Shown one piece after another: positions 6,932-16,079 of a stretch of 64,000 nt of DNA. The DNA is from Synechococcus lacustris (GTDB taxonomy: Bacteria > Cyanobacteriota > Cyanobacteriia > PCC-6307 > Cyanobiaceae): contig CAJAQB010000002.1 of the NCBI GenBank assembly GCA_903943975.1, positions 1 through 64,000 on the forward strand, in the 5' to 3' direction. Every line of letters begins with the position of its first letter. Position 1 is the first letter of the stretch. The notes beneath the pieces are model-generated. The model was not told the DNA's origin and did not search any database. It saw nothing but the letters and a program-made list of their open reading frames with translations. The position numbers and the translations under genes were made by a program.

Positions 6932-7903
6932 TTAAACCACTTGCAGCTGGCTGAGTTGACCGCTGTAGCCAGTAATTTCCACGATATTGTCGGAGCCCGC
7001 CTGAAAACCATTCCTGTTGTCGTTAATGGCCAAGAAGGTGCGGCTGCTGCTGCCACTGCCCAGCGTGAAGCTGGCTGCCAAGCCAGCCCCGAAGCCCTGC
7101 GCCGTTAGCACTTGGCTGATGTCGGAGCCCGTAAGTGCAGCTACCACACCAAATTGACTTACGCTGCTCGCCGTTACCAAACCGTCGATCAGATCACTAC
7201 CGATTTCTAAATCAGTGATTCGATCAAAGCCATTCAGCAGCGAATCAGCTCTGTTGAACACAAAGGTATCGATACCGCCGCCGCCGGTGAGTAAATCAGC
7301 GCCGCGTAATCCGGTAAGTACATCATTGCCACCGCCGCCATTAAGGGCATTGCGGCCATTGCTGCCGGTGATCGCATCAGCATTCTCTGAGCCGTTGACA
7401 TTTTGAAAGTTCTCAACTGTGAGGCTGGCACTGCCAATGCCTGGCAGGTTGTTGATGGTGAGGGTTTTGGTGGACAGATTAACATTCAACGATGCTGTTG
7501 TGCCGGTGGCGCCATCGATGGTGTTGATCTGATTAGGGTTTGCTCGGATTACTTCAATGTCAAACCCAGTGATTGTGTCGGTGCCCCTGTTATTTGATTT
7601 GCTTAGTACCCCACCGCGCGAGAGGGTAAGGTTTGCATTTACTCCGGAGTAATCGAGAGTATCGATGCCGGTGCCTCCGCTGAAATTATCGTTTCCGCTG
7701 GAGGCTAGGAGCAAATCATTACCAGCTCCAGCGCTGTAGCTGTTGTCGTTTCTGTCACCGCTGAGGGTGTCTGCATTATCGCTTCCGATCAGATTTGCCA
7801 CAAGGGGAGCTGGCCTGGGATTGGCTGCATTGTTTAGGGCTGTATTGGCAGCAGTGTTGGACTGCTGGGGAGCATTGCTGGCATCTGAGGAGTTGCTTGG
7901 CAT
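6932..7903 (-). CDS. RTX-repeat surface protein with C-terminal bluetail-like domain
   Basis: A 323-residue, Asn/Gly/Asp-rich acidic protein without a classical signal peptide. Glycine-rich calcium-binding nonapeptides occur twice: about residues 57-85 (AGAGNDLLL..GGTGIDTLDYSG) and 190-215 (GGGGNDVLTG..GGGGIDTFVF). The C-terminus (FLAINDNRNGFQAGSDNIVE, then ITGYSG) matches the cyanobacterial 'bluetail' domain of putative surface proteins. RTX proteins normally leave by type I secretion and fold on calcium outside the cell. No type I transporter is adjacent. A consensus CRP site lies about 80 bp upstream. Confidence 0.85.
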   Translation of the reverse strand: MPSNSSDASNAPQQSNTAANTALNNAANPRPAPLVANLIGSDNADTLSGDRNDNSYSAGAGNDLLLASSGNDNFSGGTGIDTLDYSGVNANLTLSRGGVLSKSNNRGTDTITGFDIEVIRANPNQINTIDGATGTTASLNVNLSTKTLTINNLPGIGSASLTVENFQNVNGSENADAITGSNGRNALNGGGGNDVLTGLRGADLLTGGGGIDTFVFNRADSLLNGFDRITDLEIGSDLIDGLVTASSVSQFGVVAALTGSDISQVLTAQGFGAGLAASFTLGSGSSSRTFLAINDNRNGFQAGSDNIVEITGYSGQLSQLQVV

Positions 7904-8252
7904 GATTTGGAGGTGATCAAATCGATTACAGAGTTACCTTATGGATTTTGGTTTTCTGCGTCTGTGAGCCCTGCCATGGGCAGCTGTGATCTTCGTCACA
8001 GCCCCGTTGGAGGTGCGATTTAAGTAGGTGCTGTTCTTCCCGGCGGTCAGCCTCGTCGGCATGTTAACGCCCAGCGATTCTTCCTCCGCGCCCCGATCTC
8101 AATGGCATTCTTGCCCACTGCAGTAAGATCGCTTGACGGCGTATGATGCTTGAATGCAAGCGCCTAAATAGGCTTAAGTGACATATTCAGCCTGCGTTCT
8201 TTGAGGCTTTTCCCTTTCCTTGGTGGGCAATAAGAGGTAGCTAAATTATGTT
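7904..8252. other. 349-bp upstream region of the RTX gene
   Basis: No ORF of note. Close to the RTX start the leader carries GATCACCTCC (7918-7909), identical to the 3' tail of 16S rRNA rather than complementary to it. A CRP-like palindrome is at 7985-8000. Towards 8150 a short GCTTG-AATG-CAAGC hairpin could mark the end of the GST-like gene's transcript. Confidence 0.5.
7985..8000. promoter_or_regulatory. CRP/SyCRP1-type binding site
   Basis: TGTGATCTTCGTCACA is an exact match to the cAMP-receptor-protein consensus TGTGA-N6-TCACA. Its centre is about 90 bp upstream of the RTX gene start, compatible with an activator site. In Synechocystis the cAMP receptor SyCRP1 uses this consensus and controls cell-surface and motility genes. 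The flanking GC/GC pairs also make it a 7-bp stem with a 6-nt loop, so a transcript hairpin is the alternative reading. Confidence 0.6.
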
Positions 8253-9023
8253 TTAGCGCTTAAGTGGTATCCTCCAGAATTGAAAGGTTGTCCAGATGTC
8301 TGCATCTTTATAGGCCGATCTAAGTTGCATTCTTTTGAACCATTGGTCTAATTCAGGAAATGGCTTTACCAGGTCATATTCGCCCGTCATTTCAAGGCGA
8401 CCAAGTAAAACTGTGGTAACGATATCGGCTGAGCTAATCTTGTCGCCGAATAGTGTGTATTGGGGTAAAGGTAGGTTTCCCAGGAAAGAGCTCACCCTAT
8501 GGCGTTCAATTTCGAGCTTTTTGTTGAGATCGCCTTCCGTGAAGTAGGCAATCCGCCCCTCGTTTACCTTGATCTTTGCTTGCACTGCGCTGGGGTCTGG
8601 GCAGGTGGCTAATTCAGCCTTGAGATCCTTGACAACTTTCCCCAATACCTTTGGCAGAATAAAATGCAATGGTGGCATTTTGGTCATTGCCTTTGCAAAG
8701 GTTAGATCCTCAATTGGGATCGCATAAAATGCCTGTTCGATGGCGGTGATGGCTGGCTGTGCATTAATGTTTTCATCAAGCCATTTGTTGCCAGCAAGTT
8801 TAGCTGCCAGATGTAAAATATCTCGACTGTCGGTTAAGATGTTTTTCCCGTCGGCCAGGGTTGGTACGGTCATATTCGGGTTTAAGGCCCGGTACCAGGC
8901 TGAGAACTGCTCCTTGGCAATATGAATGTCTAGCCGTTTATTCTTGAATGGGATCTCCGCCTCCAGTAATGCTAAGCGCGCAATCATCGAATAATAAGAA
9001 GACGATGCGTTGTAAAGGATCAT
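8253..9023 (-). CDS. glutathione S-transferase-like protein
   Basis: A 256-residue protein with an N-terminal thioredoxin-like GST domain. It begins MILYNASSSYYS, has cis-Pro in NMTVPTL and the glutathione-contacting 'TDSRDIL' region, followed by an all-helical C-terminal domain with a longer middle insertion, somewhat like GDAP1-type GSTs. Typical members conjugate or reduce electrophiles in the cytosol; this one's substrate is unknown. The gene is clearly more AT-rich than the core genes to its right and sits alone, which suggests acquisition by transfer. Confidence 0.75.
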   Translation of the reverse strand: MILYNASSSYYSMIARLALLEAEIPFKNKRLDIHIAKEQFSAWYRALNPNMTVPTLADGKNILTDSRDILHLAAKLAGNKWLDENINAQPAITAIEQAFYAIPIEDLTFAKAMTKMPPLHFILPKVLGKVVKDLKAELATCPDPSAVQAKIKVNEGRIAYFTEGDLNKKLEIERHRVSSFLGNLPLPQYTLFGDKISSADIVTTVLLGRLEMTGEYDLVKPFPELDQWFKRMQLRSAYKDADIWTTFQFWRIPLKR

Positions 9024-9100
9024 CGAAATTTGGCTCCCGATTGAAATTAATTCTTGATTCGCTCACTATACCGATTTCCATGGGATTGCCTACTGCGCCA

Positions 9101-9121
9101 CCATGGCCCCTGGGGCCATGG
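9101..9121. repeat. 21-bp perfect palindrome in intergenic DNA
   Basis: CCATGGCCCC-T-GGGGCCATGG: two 10-bp perfect arms around a single T. It lies between the divergent starts of the GST-like gene (9023) and the CDGSH gene (9243). It could be an operator for a dimeric regulator; the one-base spacer cannot form a normal RNA loop without opening inner pairs. Confidence 0.6.
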
Positions 9122-9242
9122 CCTGTTTCGATGGTATTTGTGAGCCTTGTAGTATTTATGAACCTTTCGATCAACCAGGGCTGGGAGAGTTTGTAGAACA
9201 CCCATGGCCATAAGTTGAACCCCCTTCCCCCCAGCCAGAGCG

Positions 9243-9467
9243 ATGAGTAATTCAGGTCCGATTCCCTACGAGCTGCCGGCCGGCACCCATCTCATCTGTA
9301 GCTGCGGGCAAACCAGTAACGCCCCTTTCTGCAATGGTGCTCATATGGGCAGCGACTGGAGCCCCCGCGTCATTGAGGTGAGCGAGCCCGCAACGGTTCA
9401 GCTCTGTGGCTGCGCCAGCAGTGCTAACGCCCCCTTCTGTGATGGCAGCCACTCCAAGCTGCTGTAA
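9243..9467 (+). CDS. tandem CDGSH iron-sulfur protein
   Basis: Seventy-four residues with two CDGSH motifs: C19-S-C21...C30-N-G-A-H34 and C55-G-C57...C66-D-G-S-H70. Each should bind a 2Fe-2S cluster with the unusual three-Cys, one-His ligation of the mitoNEET family. Two motifs in one short chain match the known class of double-CDGSH bacterial proteins. A role in redox or Fe-S handling is the family expectation. The M23 peptidase gene follows after 10 nt, so the two may be co-transcribed although the roles look unrelated. Confidence 0.92.
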   Translation: MSNSGPIPYELPAGTHLICSCGQTSNAPFCNGAHMGSDWSPRVIEVSEPATVQLCGCASSANAPFCDGSHSKLL

Positions 9468-9477
9468 AACTGTCGCG

Positions 9478-10497
9478 ATGCTTAGGTTGCTGCCCCTGAT
9501 CCCCCTGGTGCTATTGGCACCACCACTGTTGCCACCTCTCTTGGCGCAGCTGGAAGATCCTGGCGCCGTGCCGGCCACCCCGCTGCTGCCGCCCCCGGCA
9601 GTCCCCGCCGCCCCCTCCTTGCCCCCGCCGCGGGCCGCCGCCCCACCGTTGCAATTCGACCGTTCACTCCAGGAGCTGGAACGTCAGGGGGCGATCACGA
9701 TCCGGGAACGCCAGCAGCTGGAGCAAGGCGGTAGCCCCCTGCGCATCGGGGGTGCCGGGGTGGGCGGACCACCGCTGCAGGAGCTCTGCCGCACGGGGGT
9801 AATGAGCCAGAGGGAATGTGCCCGGGCCCAGGGGGTGGCTTTTCTGGGTCGCGACAGTGAAGGACGCCCCTTCCGAGTTAGTGCTGAGGGCTTGCCCCTG
9901 CCGCCGCTCACGGTGCCGGTGAGTGCCCTGTTGGTGGGGGGCGAAGGCAGTTTTTCCTTGGCGAATGTGCTGCGGGTTACCCCCCGGCCGGCGCCGTTGC
10001 TGGGCAATGGCAACCGCGGCCTGTTGTTTCCTTTGATCGGCAGTGCGATCACCACCAGTGGTTTTGGTTGGCGACTGCATCCAATTCTGGGCAGCATGAT
10101 CTTGCATGCCGGTAGGGATTTGGCGGCGCCTGAAGGTACGCCGGTGGTGGCGGCCCTCGATGGCACGGTGATGAGTGCTGGGTTTGCCGGTGGCTATGGG
10201 CTGGCGGTGGAATTGGAACACCGCCGACCGCTGCGGCGCAGCCTTTATGGGCACCTGTCGGAGTTGTTTGTGCAGCCCGGCGAGAAGGTGCACCAGGGGG
10301 ATGTGATTGGTCGGGTGGGCAGCACTGGCCTAAGTACAGGGCCCCACCTGCACTTTGAGGTGCGGCGCCCTGAAGGGGATGGCTGGGTGGCCATAGATCC
10401 GGGCAGCCTCAGTCCCAGCCCTGGGGAACAGGGCCAGGGGGATGTGATTGCCGTGCTTATGGATCAGTTGCTGAAGGGATTGGCCCGCAAAAGTTGA
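9478..10497 (+). CDS. M23-family metallopeptidase, exported
   Basis: A 339-residue protein from ATG 9478, chosen because it gives a signal peptide (MLRLLPLIPLVLLAPPLLPP) and follows the CDGSH stop by 10 nt. An earlier in-frame ATG at 9406 would overlap that gene. After a long Pro/Ala-rich linker and a helical spacer comes a LytM/M23 domain with HAGRD (His and Asp zinc ligands) and the terminal HLHFEVR motif. M23 enzymes cut peptidoglycan cross-bridges in the periplasm. Both zinc motifs are intact, so it is probably an active endopeptidase. Confidence 0.93.
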   Translation: MLRLLPLIPLVLLAPPLLPPLLAQLEDPGAVPATPLLPPPAVPAAPSLPPPRAAAPPLQFDRSLQELERQGAITIRERQQLEQGGSPLRIGGAGVGGPPLQELCRTGVMSQRECARAQGVAFLGRDSEGRPFRVSAEGLPLPPLTVPVSALLVGGEGSFSLANVLRVTPRPAPLLGNGNRGLLFPLIGSAITTSGFGWRLHPILGSMILHAGRDLAAPEGTPVVAALDGTVMSAGFAGGYGLAVELEHRRPLRRSLYGHLSELFVQPGEKVHQGDVIGRVGSTGLSTGPHLHFEVRRPEGDGWVAIDPGSLSPSPGEQGQGDVIAVLMDQLLKGLARKS

Positions 10498-10512
10498 GCT
10501 GGCTTTGCCGGA

Positions 10513-11199
10513 TTAGCTGCCTGGCTCGATGCGGCCATCGCAAAAGTGCAGGATCCGTTGGGCCCTTTTGGCCACATCGGCCTCATGGGTCACCAGCATC
10601 AGCGTGATCCCCTCCCGATGTAGTTCATCAAAGATATTCAGCACTTCTGCGGTGGTTTCGGAATCAAGGGCGCCGGTGGGTTCATCGGCCAGCAGCAGGG
10701 CGGGGCGATTGATGATGGCCCGGGCGATGGCCACCCGTTGTTGTTGACCGCCGCTCAGTTGGTTTGGTTTGTTTTGCAGCCGTTGGCCTAGCCCCACCCG
10801 CTCCAGGGCGGCGATCGCCCGCTGGCGCCTTTCGGCCGCCGGCACATTGGCGTAGATCATCGGTAGTTCCACATTTTCCAGGGCGCTGAGGTGGGCCAGC
10901 AGATGGAATTGCTGAAACACAAAACCGAGCTCGCGGTTGCGCAGGCTGGCCAGGTCGTCGTCGCTTAGGTCTGCCACCGATTGGCCCTGGAGCCAGTAGT
11001 CGCCACTGCTGGGGCGATCCAGACAGCCCAAAATATTCATGGCCGTGCTTTTACCAGACCCCGAGGCCCCCATCACCGCCAGGTAATCCCCCGGCTGCAC
11101 GATCAGGCTGAGGTCATTCACAGCCCGCACCTCCGTTTCCCCAGAGCCATAGACCTTGGAGACATGGCGCAGCTCAGCCACCGCTGGGGGGGCAGCCAT
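10513..11199 (-). CDS. MacB/LolD-type ABC transporter ATPase
   Basis: A 228-residue ATPase with Walker A GASGSGKST, signature LSGGQQQRVAIARA, Walker B ALLLADEPTGALD and H-loop VTHE. It belongs to the MacB/LolD/DevA subgroup, which works with a membrane permease and often a HlyD/MacA adaptor to move lipids, peptides or drugs across the envelope. No permease is adjacent; a MacA-like adaptor is encoded far away at 48.0-49.3 kb. It starts 1 nt after the ndhB stop, so it is read as part of that transcript. It converges on the M23 gene. Confidence 0.9.
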   Translation of the reverse strand: MAAPPAVAELRHVSKVYGSGETEVRAVNDLSLIVQPGDYLAVMGASGSGKSTAMNILGCLDRPSSGDYWLQGQSVADLSDDDLASLRNRELGFVFQQFHLLAHLSALENVELPMIYANVPAAERRQRAIAALERVGLGQRLQNKPNQLSGGQQQRVAIARAIINRPALLLADEPTGALDSETTAEVLNIFDELHREGITLMLVTHEADVAKRAQRILHFCDGRIEPGS

Positions 11200-11200
11200 C

Positions 11201-12724
11201 TCAGCCGCTGGGCAGGTGGCCGCTGGCGGCGATCACCTCCTTAAGCAGCGGTGTGCCTTCCACCGTTTGGTTGGCCCAGGTAAACAGTGGGTTGGAGAGC
11301 ACGCCCCCCACGGCGGTAACCAATAGGCACACCAACAGGGCCGCCCGCAGGGGTTGCAAGCCAGGCAAAGACCAGGTGATTTCTGGATAGGCCTTCACCA
11401 CATCCGAGGCCTCTTGGGGTTCCTTCACCACCATCATCTTGATCACCGAGATGTAGTAGTAAATCGAAATAACTGAGGTCACCAGGCCCACAACCACCAG
11501 CAGATACTGGCCATCGGCCCAGCCGGCAAAAAACAGATAGATCTTGCCAAAGAAGCCCAGCATCGGCGGTATGCCGCCCAGCGATAGCAGGCAGAGACTC
11601 AGCCCCAGGGTGATCAGCGGATCCTTTTGATATAGGCCGGAATAGTCGGAGATGCGATCACTGCCGGTGCGCAGCGAGAAGAGAATGATGCAGGCGAAGG
11701 CCCCCAGGTTCATAAACAGGTAGGCCGCCATGTAAAGCACCATCGCCGAGAAGCCTTCCTCGGTGCCACATACCAGGCCAATCATCACGAAGCCGGCCTG
11801 GCCGATGGAGCTGTAGGCCAGCATCCGCTTCATTGAAGTTTGCGCCAGGGCCACCACATTGCCCAGGGTCATGCTCAACACCGCCAGCACAGTGAATAGC
11901 AATTGCCACTGGGCTTCAAAGCTGCCGAAACAACCCACCAGCAGCCGTAGGGCCAGGGCGAAACCGGCCGCCTTTGAACCCACGGAAAGGAAGGCCACCA
12001 CTGGGGTGGGCGAGCCCTCGTAAACATCGGGGGTCCATTGGTGGAAGGGCACCGCTGAAATCTTGAAGGCCACCGTGGCCAACACAAACACCAGGGCTAG
12101 GGCCGCGAGCGGGGTGGCATTACTGCTCTGCAGGGCCGTGGCAATTGCCGCCAGGCTGGTGGAACCACTCACCCCATAGAGCAGGGAGGTGCCATAGAGA
12201 AATACCGCCGCCGCCGCTGAGCCAATCAGCAGATATTTGAGCGCCGCCTCCGAGGAGCGGGCATCGCGTTTCATGTAGCCCGCCAGCAGATAGCTGGAAA
12301 CCGAAAGGGTTTCTAGGGCCACAAAGATGCTCACCAGATCGGTGGCACCGCAGAGCAACATCGCCCCCACCGTGGCCGCCAGCAGGATCGCGGCGTATTC
12401 CCCCACCGGGGTGCCGCTGCGTTCCACGTAGCGCCAGCTGATCAGCAGCGACAGCAACGTGGAGGTGGCCACCACCGCCCGGAAGGCGACGGAAAGGTTG
12501 TCCGTAACGAATGAGCCGAAGAAAGCCGGCGCCGCTGGCAGGTCCCACTGCAGGGCCAGCAGCACCAAACTGATCCCCAGCCCCGCATAGCTGAAGGGAG
12601 GGACGAAGCGGGCGGCGGCCTTTTCCCCCGCCAGATCGGCGAGTAAACAAGCCACCAGGGCGATCAGGATGGCCGCCTCCGGTGCGATGGCCCCCGCATG
12701 GAGTGACTGGGCGAGGGTGTCCAT
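11201..12724 (-). CDS. ndhB: NAD(P)H-quinone oxidoreductase subunit 2
   Basis: A 507-residue membrane protein with about 14 hydrophobic segments. It contains the conserved antiporter-like stretches of NdhB/NuoN ([48 protein letters not shown]). It is the proton-pumping subunit of the thylakoid NDH-1 complex used in respiration, cyclic electron flow and CO2 uptake. The length is normal for cyanobacterial NdhB. The start is divergent from topA with 134 bp between. The ABC ATPase follows after 1 nt. Confidence 0.97.
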   Translation of the reverse strand: MDTLAQSLHAGAIAPEAAILIALVACLLADLAGEKAAARFVPPFSYAGLGISLVLLALQWDLPAAPAFFGSFVTDNLSVAFRAVVATSTLLSLLISWRYVERSGTPVGEYAAILLAATVGAMLLCGATDLVSIFVALETLSVSSYLLAGYMKRDARSSEAALKYLLIGSAAAAVFLYGTSLLYGVSGSTSLAAIATALQSSNATPLAALALVFVLATVAFKISAVPFHQWTPDVYEGSPTPVVAFLSVGSKAAGFALALRLLVGCFGSFEAQWQLLFTVLAVLSMTLGNVVALAQTSMKRMLAYSSIGQAGFVMIGLVCGTEEGFSAMVLYMAAYLFMNLGAFACIILFSLRTGSDRISDYSGLYQKDPLITLGLSLCLLSLGGIPPMLGFFGKIYLFFAGWADGQYLLVVVGLVTSVISIYYYISVIKMMVVKEPQEASDVVKAYPEITWSLPGLQPLRAALLVCLLVTAVGGVLSNPLFTWANQTVEGTPLLKEVIAASGHLPSG

Positions 12725-12858
12725 GGGCAGCGCTAGGGGCGGCAGGCCACTGGGCCGTAGTAAGCGGGATGGTAGCCCTGTCCATAGGGCCCCTCGGATC
12801 TACCCTTCCAACTCCAGGTCCATTTCCAGGCCCAATTACCCCCCTGCCCCGGCAGCCT

Positions 12859-15588
12859 GTGTCCCACACCCTTGTCATCGTTGAGAGCCCTACTAAGGCC
12901 CGCACGATCCGTGGCTTCCTGCCGCGGACCTTCCGGGTGGAGGCCTCCATGGGGCATGTGCGCGATTTACCCAATAACGCCAGCGAAATCCCGGCCAGCC
13001 ACAAGGGGGAGAAGTGGGCCAACCTCGGCGTGAACACCGCCGAGGGCTTCGAACCGCTCTATGTGGTGCCGAAGGACAAGAAAAAAATCGTTAAGGAGCT
13101 GAAGGATGCCCTCAAGGGGGCCGATCAGTTGCTGCTGGCCACTGACGAAGACCGGGAGGGGGAATCGATCAGTTGGCACCTGCTGCAGCTGCTCCAACCC
13201 AAGGTGCCGGTGAAGCGGATGGTCTTCCACGAGATCACCGAGGAGGCGATCCAGCGGGCCCTCAACGACACCCGCGAGCTCAACATGGAGCTGGTGCATG
13301 CCCAGGAAACCCGGCGGATCCTCGATCGGCTCGTGGGCTACACCCTCTCGCCGTTGCTCTGGAAAAAGGTGGCCTGGGGCCTTTCCGCCGGGCGGGTCCA
13401 GTCGGTGGCGGTGCGGCTGCTGGTCCAGCGGGAGCGGGCCCGGCGGGCCTTCCACAGCGGTAGCTACTGGGACCTCAAGGCCCAGCTGGAACAGGACAAG
13501 ATCCGTTTTGAAGCCAAACTCAGCCACCTGGCCGGCGAACGCATCGCCAGCGGTGCTGATTTCGATGAAGCCACCGGTGCGATCAAGGCGGGCAGCAAGG
13601 TGCGGCTGCTCACTGAGGCCGATGCCCAGGGGCTGCTGAAGGCGATTGACGGCAAGGCCTGGACCGTGGCCGAGGTGGAGGAGAAACCCAGCCTGCGTAA
13701 GCCGGCCCCCCCCTTCACCACCAGCACCCTGCAGCAGGAGGCCAACCGCAAGTTGCGGCTCTCGGCCCGGGAAACGATGCGCACGGCCCAGGGGCTCTAC
13801 GAGCGCGGCTTCATCACCTACATGCGTACCGATTCGGTGCATCTCAGCGACCAGGCGATCGGGGCGGCCCGCTCCTGCGTGAAGGAGAAGTACGGCGCCG
13901 ATCACCTCAGCCCCCAGCCCCGCCAATACACCACCAAAAGCCGTAACGCCCAGGAGGCCCACGAGGCGATCCGGCCGGCGGGTTCCAGCTTCCGCACCCC
14001 CGCCGAAAGCGGCCTGGCGGGCCTGGATCTGTCGCTCTATGAACTGATCTGGAAACGCACGGTGGCCAGCCAGATGGCCGATGCCCGGCTGACGCTGCTG
14101 GCGGTGCAGCTGGAGGTGGAAAACGCCCGCTTCCGGGCCGCCGGTAAACGCATTGATTTCGCTGGCTTCTTCCGGGCCTATGTGGAGGGCAGCGACGACC
14201 CTGATGCCGCCCTTGAGGGCCAAGAGGTGCTGCTGCCCCACCTGAAGCAGGGGGGGCAGCCGGCCTGCCAAGCGGTGGAGGCCCTCGGCCACCAAACCCA
14301 GCCGCCGGCGCGCTTTAGCGAGGCAGCCCTGGTGAAAATGCTGGAGAAGGAGGGCATCGGCCGGCCCTCCACCTATGCCTCAATCATCGGCACCATCTGT
14401 GATCGCGGTTACGCCACCCTTCAAAACAACTCCCTCACCCCCAGCTTCACCGCCTTCGCGGTGACGGCCCTGCTGGAGGAGCACTTCCCCGATCTGGTGG
14501 ATCCGAGCTTCACGGCCCGGATGGAAAACACCCTCGATGAGATCTCCAACGGTTCCGCCGAGTGGCTCCCCTATCTCGACCAGTTCTTCCGCGGTGAGGC
14601 GGGGCTGGAGCAGCAGGTGGCCCAGCGGGAGGGGGATATCGACCCCACTGTTTCGCGCACGATTGAGTTGGAGGGGCTGCCCTGTGTGGTGCGCATCGGC
14701 CGCTTTGGCGCCTACCTGGAGGCCAAACGCCCTGGGGAAGACGGCGAAGAGGAACTGATCAAAGCGACCCTGCCCCAGGAGCTAACCCCCGCTGATCTCG
14801 ATGCCGACCATGCCGAGCTGTTGCTGAAACAGAAGGCGGAGGGTCCGGAAAGCCTTGGCGTTGATCCGGCCACCGGCGAGGCGGTGTATTTGTTGTTTGG
14901 CCAGTACGGCCCCTATGTGCAGCGGGGCCAGGCCACGGAGGAAACCCCCAAGCCGAAGCGCGCCTCCCTGCCCAAGGGCAGCAAACCGGAAGATCTCAGC
15001 CTCGAGGCCGCCTGTGGCCTGCTGCAATTACCGCGGCTGCTGGGGGAACACCCCGAGGGGGGCAAGGTGCAGGCGGGGTTGGGCCGTTTCGGCGCCTATG
15101 TGGTCCATGACAAGGGCAAGGGGGAAAAGGACTACCGCTCCCTCAAGGCGGAAGACGATGTGCTGACCGTGGAGATCGACCGGGCCCTGGAGTTGCTGGC
15201 GATTCCTAAGAAGGGCCGGGGCGGTCGCACCGCCCTGCGGGACCTGGGCGCCCCAGAGGGCTCCGAGGAGGCGATCCAGGTGTTTGATGGGCCCTATGGC
15301 CTCTACGTGAAACAGGGCAAGGTGAATGCCTCCCTGCCCGAGGGGGCCAGCGCCGAGAGCATCACTGTGGAGCAGGCCGTGGAGCTGCTGGCGGCTAAGG
15401 CGGCCACGGCCAAGGGGCGCAGCCGCAAGCCCGCCGCCAGCAGCGCCGAAAAGAAGCCGGCAGCCAAGAAGCCTGCGGCCACTAAAACTACGGCCACGAA
15501 TACTGCCGCCAAGAAGCCTCCCGCTACCACCAAAACCGGTCGGCCCCGGGCCAGCGCCGTGCGGGTTACCAGGATCGGCGACAGCTGA
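12859..15588 (+). CDS. topA: DNA topoisomerase I
   Basis: A 909-residue type IA topoisomerase that relaxes negative supercoils. GTG 12859 is chosen because the Toprim motif ([10 protein letters not shown]) follows at once; an upstream ATG at 12682 would overlap ndhB. The acidic triad ATDEDREGE and the active Tyr321 in [11 protein letters not shown] are present. The C-terminus has cyanobacterial-type repeated domains ([34 protein letters not shown]) in place of zinc fingers, then a Lys/Ala-rich tail of about 60 residues that should bind DNA. The stop shares its A with the next gene's ATG. Confidence 0.97.
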   Translation: MSHTLVIVESPTKARTIRGFLPRTFRVEASMGHVRDLPNNASEIPASHKGEKWANLGVNTAEGFEPLYVVPKDKKKIVKELKDALKGADQLLLATDEDREGESISWHLLQLLQPKVPVKRMVFHEITEEAIQRALNDTRELNMELVHAQETRRILDRLVGYTLSPLLWKKVAWGLSAGRVQSVAVRLLVQRERARRAFHSGSYWDLKAQLEQDKIRFEAKLSHLAGERIASGADFDEATGAIKAGSKVRLLTEADAQGLLKAIDGKAWTVAEVEEKPSLRKPAPPFTTSTLQQEANRKLRLSARETMRTAQGLYERGFITYMRTDSVHLSDQAIGAARSCVKEKYGADHLSPQPRQYTTKSRNAQEAHEAIRPAGSSFRTPAESGLAGLDLSLYELIWKRTVASQMADARLTLLAVQLEVENARFRAAGKRIDFAGFFRAYVEGSDDPDAALEGQEVLLPHLKQGGQPACQAVEALGHQTQPPARFSEAALVKMLEKEGIGRPSTYASIIGTICDRGYATLQNNSLTPSFTAFAVTALLEEHFPDLVDPSFTARMENTLDEISNGSAEWLPYLDQFFRGEAGLEQQVAQREGDIDPTVSRTIELEGLPCVVRIGRFGAYLEAKRPGEDGEEELIKATLPQELTPADLDADHAELLLKQKAEGPESLGVDPATGEAVYLLFGQYGPYVQRGQATEETPKPKRASLPKGSKPEDLSLEAACGLLQLPRLLGEHPEGGKVQAGLGRFGAYVVHDKGKGEKDYRSLKAEDDVLTVEIDRALELLAIPKKGRGGRTALRDLGAPEGSEEAIQVFDGPYGLYVKQGKVNASLPEGASAESITVEQAVELLAAKAATAKGRSRKPAASSAEKKPAAKKPAATKTTATNTAAKKPPATTKTGRPRASAVRVTRIGDS

Positions 15589-16079
15589 TGGCCTGCGGCC
15601 TGCCACTTCTTTTGAAGGGCCTGTGGCGCGGCCTGCCCCTGCTGCTGGGCCTGGGGCTGAGCGGCTGCAGCAATACCCCCCTGGGCCAGCAATTGGGCAA
15701 TAGCTTTGGTCCAGTGACCAGCCCAACCCCTGGGGCAGCCACCAAGCCCTTGGCCCAGCAAAAACCTGTGCAGCCAGCCAAGCCAGAACTGCCAGCTAAG
15801 CCAGAGCAGCCAACCAAGCCCCCTGGGCAGCAAAAGCCAGTGGTGCAAACCAAGCCTGTGGTTGAGCCCAAGCCCGTGGCCGACAGCAAGCCGGTAACTC
15901 CAGTGCCCTATCGGGTGGTGCTGCGCTTGCCCCTGGCCGATCCTTCCGCCCCGGCGGAGGCCCTCACCAGGGCCCTGCGGGCCGCCAATCTGCCCTTCGA
16001 GGTGGAAACGATTGAACGGGTGAGCCCGGCGGCGGCCCCTAGCCCTGGGCCTGTGCCCACCCCAGCCCATGGCCGCTGA
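15588..16079 (+). CDS. putative lipoprotein with Pro/Lys-rich spacer
   Basis: A 163-residue protein with a lipoprotein signal (GLGLSGC lipobox, Cys near 27), then about 60 residues of repeated KP/PAKP/QKPV units, then a small C-terminal domain (YRVVLRLPLADPS..ALTRAL, then PFEVETIERV). The repeat probably spans the periplasm or peptidoglycan like other Lys/Pro tethers. Its start overlaps the topA stop by one base and its end overlaps the membrane-protein gene by 11 nt. No named family recognised. Confidence 0.65.
   Translation: MACGLPLLLKGLWRGLPLLLGLGLSGCSNTPLGQQLGNSFGPVTSPTPGAATKPLAQQKPVQPAKPELPAKPEQPTKPPGQQKPVVQTKPVVEPKPVADSKPVTPVPYRVVLRLPLADPSAPAEALTRALRAANLPFEVETIERVSPAAAPSPGPVPTPAHGR

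Noticed and set aside
7985-8000. NtcA site in the RTX promoter
   Set aside because: The half sites are TGTGA/TCACA (CRP type), not GTA-N8-TAC as NtcA requires.
12967-14295. 442-codon frame antisense to topA
   Set aside because: High GC leaves antisense frames open; the topA frame on the other strand is certain, and this product has no sensible fold.
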